Of a DNA stretch of 38,316 bases, positions 32,668 to 38,316 are shown one piece after another. The DNA comes from Alphaproteobacteria bacterium. Its GTDB lineage: Bacteria; Pseudomonadota; Alphaproteobacteria; Caulobacterales; Hyphomonadaceae. Below the pieces are notes generated by a model. The model was not told the DNA's origin and made no database searches. It saw only the letters and a list, made by a program, of their open reading frames with translations. Each line of letters starts with the position of its first letter. Position 1 is the first letter of the stretch. The stretch lies in the NCBI GenBank assembly GCA_018830285.1, contig JAHJSB010000058.1, forward strand, positions 1-38,316, given 5' to 3'. A program made the translations under genes and the position numbers.

Positions 32668-33929
32668 ACCGCGCGGCGCATCCCTGCCCAAGCAGCCAAC
32701 AGGTCATCCCGGTGCGCCGGGTCGGCGATCGAGATCAGGCATTCGGCACGTCGGTCGATATCGGCGCCGCGCAGGTCGACCGCGCCATGCTCCGTCACCA
32801 CCCAGGAAATATCCGAACGCGGCAGGCTCACCGCCTCCGGGCCAAGGCGTGGCACAATTCGGCTGACCGTTCCGTTTGCTGCGGTCGAGGGGAGCGCAAT
32901 AATCGGCATCCCGCCCTTTGAGGCGGCTGCACCGCGCAGGAAATTCGCCAGCCCGCCAATACCGGACACCTGCCGCCCCTTCATGAACTCTGCATTGGCC
33001 TGCCCGAACAGGTCCACTTCGAGCACCGAATTGATCGCCACAAAGCGCTCAATCGCTGCCAGCACATCGATGCCATGGGTCACATCAACGGCGCGGAAAC
33101 GAAAGCGCGGGTCACGCGCCACCCGCTCGTAGAGCGCCTGCGTACCCATCGCCACGCCGGTCAGGATCGCACCGGCCTCATCCACTACACGTCCGGCATC
33201 GATCAGGCCCAGCACCGGATCGGTGACCAGTCCGGAATGGATGCGCAAATTGGCCGGGCCGCCCGCTTCGGACAGCGCCTTCAGTGCCGCCTGCTGCACG
33301 TTCCCGATGCCGAATTGCAGGCAGGCAGCATCCGTCCCCACCAACCCGGCAATCGTCTCGCCGATCCTTGCAAAAGTGGGCGGCAAGGCCGTTTCCGCCA
33401 GCTCCACCAGCGGCGTATCATCCTCGGCGACAACCGCGAACCGCGACAGCGGCACGCGCGGCGTATCTGCCGGGGCCGGCATGTTGCGGTTGACGATGGC
33501 CATGGCAGGAATATCCGTCCGGGCCAGCACCGCGCCGGAGAAATCCACCGACACGCCAAGGCTCACCCGCCCGTCTGCGTCAGGCGGCGATACCATGACC
33601 ACAGCCAGGTCGATCGGCCCGCTGACCATGTCGCGATAGCTGTCGCTATAGTGCATCGGGCGCAGGCATATCTTCCCGGCATCGAACGCCGCACGCATGT
33701 CGCCATAGAGGAACGGCATCTCGGCCCGCGCCGTTTCATGCAGGCTGGTCCAGTCAGTCCGGTTCAGCCCCGGCACCGGTACGCCGACAAAGGTCAGGTC
33801 ACGGGCGCGTTCCGGTTCGGCGCGCAGCGCCTCGGCCAGCGCGACAGGTTCGCCGCTGCAGCCCGCAATATATAACCGGGCCGGACCGGGCTTCAGGGCC
33901 CGCAATTGTGCGAATGCTTCAGCGATCAT
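32664..33929 (-). CDS. Acetyl-CoA hydrolase/CoA-transferase family protein
   Basis: Class I-type CoA-transferase related to 4-hydroxybutyrate and acetate CoA-transferases, 421 aa. The C-terminal family domain includes NSVLEVDLFGQANAEFM, SGIGGLANFLRGA, then TVSRIVPRLG and SWVVTEHGAVDLRG. Its start overlaps the stop of the upstream enoyl-CoA hydratase (ATGA at 33926-33929), so the two make one operon. The enzyme probably moves CoA between short acyl acids; the specific pair is unknown. The frame is open upstream to 34094, but that part lies in the hydratase. Confidence 0.88.
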   Translation of the reverse strand: MIAEAFAQLRALKPGPARLYIAGCSGEPVALAEALRAEPERARDLTFVGVPVPGLNRTDWTSLHETARAEMPFLYGDMRAAFDAGKICLRPMHYSDSYRDMVSGPIDLAVVMVSPPDADGRVSLGVSVDFSGAVLARTDIPAMAIVNRNMPAPADTPRVPLSRFAVVAEDDTPLVELAETALPPTFARIGETIAGLVGTDAACLQFGIGNVQQAALKALSEAGGPANLRIHSGLVTDPVLGLIDAGRVVDEAGAILTGVAMGTQALYERVARDPRFRFRAVDVTHGIDVLAAIERFVAINSVLEVDLFGQANAEFMKGRQVSGIGGLANFLRGAAASKGGMPIIALPSTAANGTVSRIVPRLGPEAVSLPRSDISWVVTEHGAVDLRGADIDRRAECLISIADPAHRDDLLAAWAGMRRAV

Positions 33930-34711
33930 TTGAACGTGAATTTCGCGGGGCGCTTTTCCAGGAAGGACGAATATCCCTCGACGAAATCCTCGCTGCAGAA
34001 GCCCGCGACAAACAAGGCCGCCGCCTCGGGCGAGGTATCCTCCCACCCGGCTTCGACCCCAGCCACCATCTGCTTGATCGCGCGCACAGACCATTGCGAA
34101 TTCGCTGCCACCGCTTCGCCAAGCGCACGCGCCGCCGCCAGCGCTTCGCCCTTGCCGACAACCCGGTTGAGCAGGCCGAGGGCGTTTGCCTCAGCCACAT
34201 CAAAGATGCGCGCGGTGAACAGGATGTCTTTCGCCCGCGATGCGCCGATCGCCGTCACCAGCCGCCGCATATCGCCTGCCGGATAGACAATACCCAGCCT
34301 GGCTGGCGTGATGCCGAAACGCGCGCCCTCGCCCGCGACGCGCAGGTCGGCGGCCATGGCGAGGCTCATCCCCCCGCCGACGCAGGCACCATCAATCGCC
34401 GCGATCACCGGCTTGGGGCAGTGCTCAATCGCATTCAGCGCCGCCGCAATGGTTTCGCCGGACTGCGCCGCGGCTTCCGGTGTCGAATAGATGGTCGAGA
34501 ATTCCGAAATGTCGGCGCCCGCCGCGAAGGCCCCGGCATCGCCGCCATGCAGGATCACAACTTTCACCGCATCCGCCGCGATAATCCGCTGGATCATCTC
34601 CGGTATGGCCGCCCACATGTCGACCGACAGCGCGTTGCGCTTGCCCGGCTTGTTGAGAATGATCTCGCCGACCGGCGCGTTGATCTCGAGACGTATGGAC
34701 GACTGGCTCAA
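33926..34711 (-). CDS. Enoyl-CoA hydratase/isomerase
   Basis: Crotonase family, 261 aa. Typical motifs: LNKPGKRNALSVDMW, GAFAAGADISEF (oxyanion hole), AIDGACVGGGMSLAMAADLR and the active-site loop FGITPARLGIVYPAGDMRRL. In the usual hydratase this loop carries the Glu bases; here the first position near CVGGGMSL/ADLR and ITPARLG lacks a clear Glu, so isomerase-like chemistry is possible. Coupled to the CoA-transferase downstream by an ATGA overlap. Confidence 0.88.
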   Translation of the reverse strand: MSQSSIRLEINAPVGEIILNKPGKRNALSVDMWAAIPEMIQRIIAADAVKVVILHGGDAGAFAAGADISEFSTIYSTPEAAAQSGETIAAALNAIEHCPKPVIAAIDGACVGGGMSLAMAADLRVAGEGARFGITPARLGIVYPAGDMRRLVTAIGASRAKDILFTARIFDVAEANALGLLNRVVGKGEALAAARALGEAVAANSQWSVRAIKQMVAGVEAGWEDTSPEAAALFVAGFCSEDFVEGYSSFLEKRPAKFTFK

Positions 34712-34794
34712 ATGGCTTCCCCGGCATGGGCGCCAAGGCGGCGCAGGCTTGCCACCTCATGGCAAGAACGCTCCCAAGGCGCAAGGGATAGCGC

Positions 34795-35271
34795 CTAGAC
34801 GGCCTTCTTCAGGGCAACCAGCGCTTCATCCAGCGCCGACAGGAAGCGCGACCGGTCCGCCTTGGTGAACGGCGCCGGGCCACCGGCGCGCGGCGCACCC
34901 GCCTCGCTTATGCCCACGCGCAGGTCAGCCAGGATGGCACGCGTCGCCACAGCCGCCCCGATGGAATCGTCCGTAAACGGCTTGCCGGTCGTTCCGATCA
35001 CACGCGCACCCGCCTTGAGGCACCGGTCGGCCAGCAGGATGTCGGCCGTGATCACGACGCTCTTGGCGTGCGCCCGTTCGGCGATCCAGTCATCGGCGGC
35101 GTCAAACCCGTTCGTCACGATCTGGCGCGAAATAAGCGCGTGTTCGGGAATGCGGATATAAGCGTTCGACACCAGCACCGCCGGCACGCCGTGCCTTACG
35201 GTCACGCGGTAAATCTCGTCCTTCACCGGGCAGGCATCGCCATCAATGAATATCTGTACGTCTTCGCTCAT
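34795..35271 (-). CDS. YaiI/YqxD (DUF188) family protein
   Basis: 158 aa PIN-like family protein with predicted nuclease fold: IFIDGDACPVKDEIYRV at the N-terminus, SNAYIRIP, GFDAADDWIAERA, VITADILLADRCLKAGA and the C-terminal PRAGGPAPFTKADRSRF. Acidic residues in FIDGDACP and TADILLAD are consistent with a metal site, but function is uncharacterised. The start overlaps the cytochrome stop by four bases (35268-35271), so it is probably the last gene of that operon. Confidence 0.9.
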   Translation of the reverse strand: MSEDVQIFIDGDACPVKDEIYRVTVRHGVPAVLVSNAYIRIPEHALISRQIVTNGFDAADDWIAERAHAKSVVITADILLADRCLKAGARVIGTTGKPFTDDSIGAAVATRAILADLRVGISEAGAPRAGGPAPFTKADRSRFLSALDEALVALKKAV

Positions 35272-36344
35272 GGCTGATCTTTAGCAGGCGCAGGTGCGGC
35301 GTCCATGCTGGCAATCCAGTCGCGCACCAGCGCGACACCCTCATCATCGATCACGCTGCGCCCCAGTTCCGGCATGGCGACGCCTGCCTCGGAGGATTCC
35401 ATCCGATGGGCCAGGATCGAACGGTCCGGATCCCCCGGGGTGATCACATAGGTGATGCCGCCAGACCCGCGTCCCGCCGCTGTCGGGTGCTTGCCGATCC
35501 CCAGCTTGACCGCAGACGTCTCCCCTGCCCCGAGCCAGAGTCCCGAATTCGACGCCGAGCCCGTGGCCTTGTGGCAATGGGCACAATTGATATCGAGATA
35601 GGCCCGCGCCCGGCCCGCAACCGGCAGGCTGACATCATGGATTGCAGGCGCCGCAGGCACGTCGTCGAGCACGCCTTCAAGCAGGCCCCGCGCCTGCCAG
35701 TCGGCAACCTGGTTCACATGCCCCGGGCCATCATGGTTCAGGTTGCGCGCCTTTGGCCCGATCGGCAGCACCGCATCGCCATCCTGGTGGCAGGTCTTGC
35801 ACTGGTTCTTGTTGGGGATCGCGTAGTCAATTGACAGTGGCGCGCCCAGCGGCCCCACGACCGATATCGCCTGCCGCCCGCCGGCGGGCGCATAGACCGC
35901 CTCGGTGCCTTCCGCATTCCAGACATAGGGAAACGCCGCCCAGCCATTCGCCTTGTGGATCAACAGCCGCGTCTCGACCTTGTATTCACGCACGCCCGGT
36001 GCCCGCAGGTCCGGCGCAAACGCAAACGTCTTGATCAGCGCGCTGCCGACCGGGAATTCCATCACGCCGTCAGCCGAATACGCCGCCGCCTTGCCCTTCG
36101 GCACGTAAACGAACCGGTGCTTGATCGCATGATCGGAGAAGAGCGGATTGATCAGGTCATAGGGTACGACACCGGTCGCCGGACTATCGGCTGCCGCATC
36201 ACTGAAGAAACCGTAATCCGCCAGGTGCGGCGCTGGCGCGTCTGCCAGCAACAGGGCCGCATCCGGTCCGCCAACCTCACCGCCCCGCGCGCTGCAGCCC
36301 GCCAGCAGCAGCAGCGCGGGAACGAGGAAGGCCAGTCGCGTCAT
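35268..36344 (-). CDS. Diheme c-type cytochrome lipoprotein, SO2930/HNE_0200 family
   Basis: Exported lipoprotein (LLLLAGC, Cys17), 358 aa, with two heme c sites: CKTCH (182-186) and CAHCH (254-258). The N-terminal half has no heme and reads PYDLINPLFSDHAIKHRFVYVP, a signature of the family. The C-terminus contains the cytochrome fold segment ITYVITPGDPDRSILAHRM and MPELGRSVIDDEGVALVRDWI. Members are found beside a beta-helix protein; the role is not established. The upstream beta-helix gene ends 12 bp away. Confidence 0.9.
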   Translation of the reverse strand: MTRLAFLVPALLLLAGCSARGGEVGGPDAALLLADAPAPHLADYGFFSDAAADSPATGVVPYDLINPLFSDHAIKHRFVYVPKGKAAAYSADGVMEFPVGSALIKTFAFAPDLRAPGVREYKVETRLLIHKANGWAAFPYVWNAEGTEAVYAPAGGRQAISVVGPLGAPLSIDYAIPNKNQCKTCHQDGDAVLPIGPKARNLNHDGPGHVNQVADWQARGLLEGVLDDVPAAPAIHDVSLPVAGRARAYLDINCAHCHKATGSASNSGLWLGAGETSAVKLGIGKHPTAAGRGSGGITYVITPGDPDRSILAHRMESSEAGVAMPELGRSVIDDEGVALVRDWIASMDAAPAPAKDQP

Positions 36345-36356
36345 CGCGTCAGCGTC

Positions 36357-37610
36357 CTATTCGGCATCCTGCGGCAATGTAACGGCCGCCGGTTCGACCA
36401 CAGGCGTACCCTGCGGACGGTCCATGCTGGGCGCGAGCGTCTCTGGATCGATCGGATACGCGCCGACGCCGAGACTGACGAAACCGACTTCGGGCGCCTC
36501 GTCGATGACAAGGTTCACCACCTGCGACTCAGCGCCCGGCCAGCGTGTCACGCCATCGCTTACAATCGCCGGCAGCGTGCCGCCCAGCGCCTCCGCCATG
36601 GGTGCCAGCATGCCTTGCGGATCGTTGCCGCCGCCCGACCAGCGATTGTTCCGCACCACGATATCGCGCGGCAGCGGATTGTACCGCTCGTCCGCGAACG
36701 GTTCGGTATAGGCCGTCAGCAGCACATGCGCCGAGCGGTTGTCGGCAAACTCATTGTCGAACACATGCACGTCGCGATTGGCCAGGATGATCACGCCCGT
36801 ACCCGACGGCACGCCCGCCACGATATTGCCGGCCGGCGCAAAGTTGCGCGTATTGTTGTGCACAATCTGATTGTTGAAAATCCGCGTCGAATGCCCACCA
36901 ATAACGGGCAGGTCCGGCAGGTCGAACACGAGGATGCCGCCCGTATTGTCGCGGGCAATATTGCCGTAAACGTCCGCATTGTTGGAGTTCTCGATCTCGA
37001 TGCCCGCCACATTGAACTCGGCCAGCGAATTGCGCACGATAATGTTTTCCGACTGGCCGACATAGATGCCGGCATCGGAGGCGCCACGCACGGTCACGTT
37101 CTCGACCAGCACGTCGCGCGATTCCACGGGATAGACGCCATAGGCGCCATTGCCTTCGTCAGGCTCGCCCGACCAGTCGACCGTGATATCGCGATAGGTG
37201 ATGCCATCGGCACCCTTGGACTTGATGCCATCGCCCTTGGTGTCGCGAATACCGAACGCCATCAGGGTCACATTGTCGGAGGTCACCAGCAGGCCTTCGC
37301 CCGCGCCGGTCTGCCCGGCAAAGTCGAGAATGGTCTTATCCTGGCCGGCACCCAGGAGTGTCACGCCATCGACATCGAGCGACAGGCCCGTGGTCAGGTT
37401 AAACACGCCTTCCGGCAGCCGGATCGTATCGCCGGGCTTGGCTTCGATGAGCGCAGTTTGGAGATTGGTGGCAAAGTCGCCGTCCGCAGACACGACAGCA
37501 GGCAACGCGGGCGCTTCGGCCTTGGTCTCGGGCGCAGGTTTCGGGCTACACGCGGCGAGCGCCAGCAGGGCCGCAGCCGCAGTCCATGTTCCGTGAAATC
37601 TCATTGCCAT
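36357..37610 (-). CDS. Parallel beta-helix lipoprotein, partner of the diheme cytochrome
   Basis: 417 aa lipoprotein (LLALAAC, Cys21). After an Ala/Pro/Glu linker the protein is a right-handed parallel beta-helix: AKPGDTIRLPEGVFNLTTGL, GVTLLGAGQDKTILDF, DITVDWSG, NVTVRGASDAGIYVGQSENI, then IEIENSNNADVYGN and DNTGGILVFDLPDLPVIGG. The pattern resembles polysaccharide lyase or epimerase-like helices, and it is typically found next to the SO2930-type cytochrome. No catalytic residues are certain. The start may be Met1 (37610) or Met3 (37604). First gene of the probable operon with the cytochrome and YaiI. Confidence 0.9.
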   Translation of the reverse strand: MAMRFHGTWTAAAALLALAACSPKPAPETKAEAPALPAVVSADGDFATNLQTALIEAKPGDTIRLPEGVFNLTTGLSLDVDGVTLLGAGQDKTILDFAGQTGAGEGLLVTSDNVTLMAFGIRDTKGDGIKSKGADGITYRDITVDWSGEPDEGNGAYGVYPVESRDVLVENVTVRGASDAGIYVGQSENIIVRNSLAEFNVAGIEIENSNNADVYGNIARDNTGGILVFDLPDLPVIGGHSTRIFNNQIVHNNTRNFAPAGNIVAGVPSGTGVIILANRDVHVFDNEFADNRSAHVLLTAYTEPFADERYNPLPRDIVVRNNRWSGGGNDPQGMLAPMAEALGGTLPAIVSDGVTRWPGAESQVVNLVIDEAPEVGFVSLGVGAYPIDPETLAPSMDRPQGTPVVEPAAVTLPQDAE

Positions 37611-37683
37611 GTCCTCCCCGGTTTGTTCGGTGACACAAGTGTCAACTTCAAACCGGGGAAAAGCAAGGGGTGGTCAACGCGTA

Positions 37684-37926
37684 TTAGTGCACGCTGAGTG
37701 GCTTCAGGTCGTTTGCAAGCGCTGCAGCAAAGGCAGCGTCGCGGCCTTCGACAACCGCGAGGCGTACGCCGTCGGCTGACAGGACCACAAAGAGCTCATC
37801 CGGATCATTGATCTGGTTGGCTTCGCTTGCGGGCAGAAGGCTCTGCAATTCGTCCGCATCCAGGTGGCGGATGTAGACGAAGGCGTCGCTTTCAAACGGG
37901 TTCGTTTTCAGTTCAGTCGTCATCAT
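37684..37926 (-). CDS. DUF1150 family small protein
   Basis: 80 aa, the usual size for this alphaproteobacterial family. AFVYIRHLDADELQSLLP, LFVVLSADGVRLAVVEGRDAAF and NDLKPLSVH are collinear with DUF1150. In relatives it is often encoded beside a small heat-shock protein, which is not seen here. ATG 37926 follows AAAGGATTGGA and is preferred over the longer frame to 37965. Function unknown. Confidence 0.88.
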   Translation of the reverse strand: MMTTELKTNPFESDAFVYIRHLDADELQSLLPASEANQINDPDELFVVLSADGVRLAVVEGRDAAFAAALANDLKPLSVH

Positions 37927-38178
37927 TCCAATCCTTTCCGTCACAAGACAGATACCGAACGCCAAGAGCCGGTGACTGTGCCTTCAAGGGGCGGACCCTT
38001 CGTTCAGGATCAAGATGGGGGAGCAATATGGCCGCTTCAAGCGCCGGCATGTGGCGGAAGTGAGATAGTGTTCACAAATAAGTGACGGCGCGCCAGTCTT
38101 TCAATTGCGGAAACAGCCCGGAGCCCGGGCGATGTGGCGCGCAAAGCGCCGATACGGAACACGCTAAAAAAGAAGAAG

Positions 38179-38256
<78 letters not shown>

Positions 38257-38316
38257 ATTCTGGGAAGGGCGAGAAGTAGACGCGCCGGGCGCGCCTTTCA
38301 AGCCCTAATCTTCATC

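Overview
The window looks like chromosomal DNA of a GC-rich alphaproteobacterium of the Hyphomonadaceae/Caulobacterales type. Pointers are a CpdR response regulator, DUF1150, SlyX, an rnd-lptC-lptA-lptB-rpoN cluster, and a diheme cytochrome/beta-helix lipoprotein pair of the kind first catalogued in Hyphomonas neptunium. Genes are tightly packed, with ATGA start/stop overlaps and convergent genes that share a CTAG stop tetranucleotide. The taxonomic placement is inference from gene content.

Layout. (1) 1-5000: a Cus-type heavy-metal efflux operon: cusB (5' end outside the window), cusA and a CusF-like lipoprotein. (2) 5001-6004: about 1 kb without intact genes, holding a decayed IS3-family orfA. 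(3) 6005-6971: slyX and coaA. (4) 7132-12963: a same-strand run of catabolic genes (MpaB-like oxygenase, acyl-CoA dehydrogenase, GST, nitronate monooxygenase-like flavoenzyme, enoyl-CoA hydratase, Tat-exported dienelactone hydrolase). (5) 13010-16180: a folded repeat, tRNA-Val, cpdR, N-formylglutamate amidohydrolase, a probable MmgR/suhB-type small RNA on the minus strand, an HTH regulator and a hisN-like phosphatase. (6) 16182-19268: a membrane LytTR regulator divergent from a membrane acyltransferase, then a TraB/GumN lipoprotein. (7) 19391-24075: tRNA-Arg followed by a looser accessory stretch (CPBP protease, small outer-membrane protein, small Cys-rich proteins, secreted proteins, IS481-family remnant). 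(8) 24219-27904: a thioesterase-like protein, cytidine deaminase, nucleoside hydrolase, ribokinase and S1/P1 nuclease, a coherent nucleic acid/nucleoside scavenging set. (9) 27910-32148 (minus): rpoN, lptB, lptA, lptC, rnd. (10) 32276-34711: a dead PaaI-type thioesterase, then a CoA-transferase and enoyl-CoA hydratase operon. (11) 34795-38256: YaiI, the diheme cytochrome/beta-helix pair, DUF1150 and tRNA-Ala.

The strongest non-coding signal is the 77-nt minus-strand RNA at 14622-14698. It has a promoter-like element, two small hairpins, an unpaired UUUCCUCCC stretch and an ideal intrinsic terminator, and it sits between N-formylglutamate amidohydrolase and the hisN side of the locus. A second unusual signal is a row of four 8-mers spaced 21, 21 and 20 bp in front of and inside the start of the LytTR gene.
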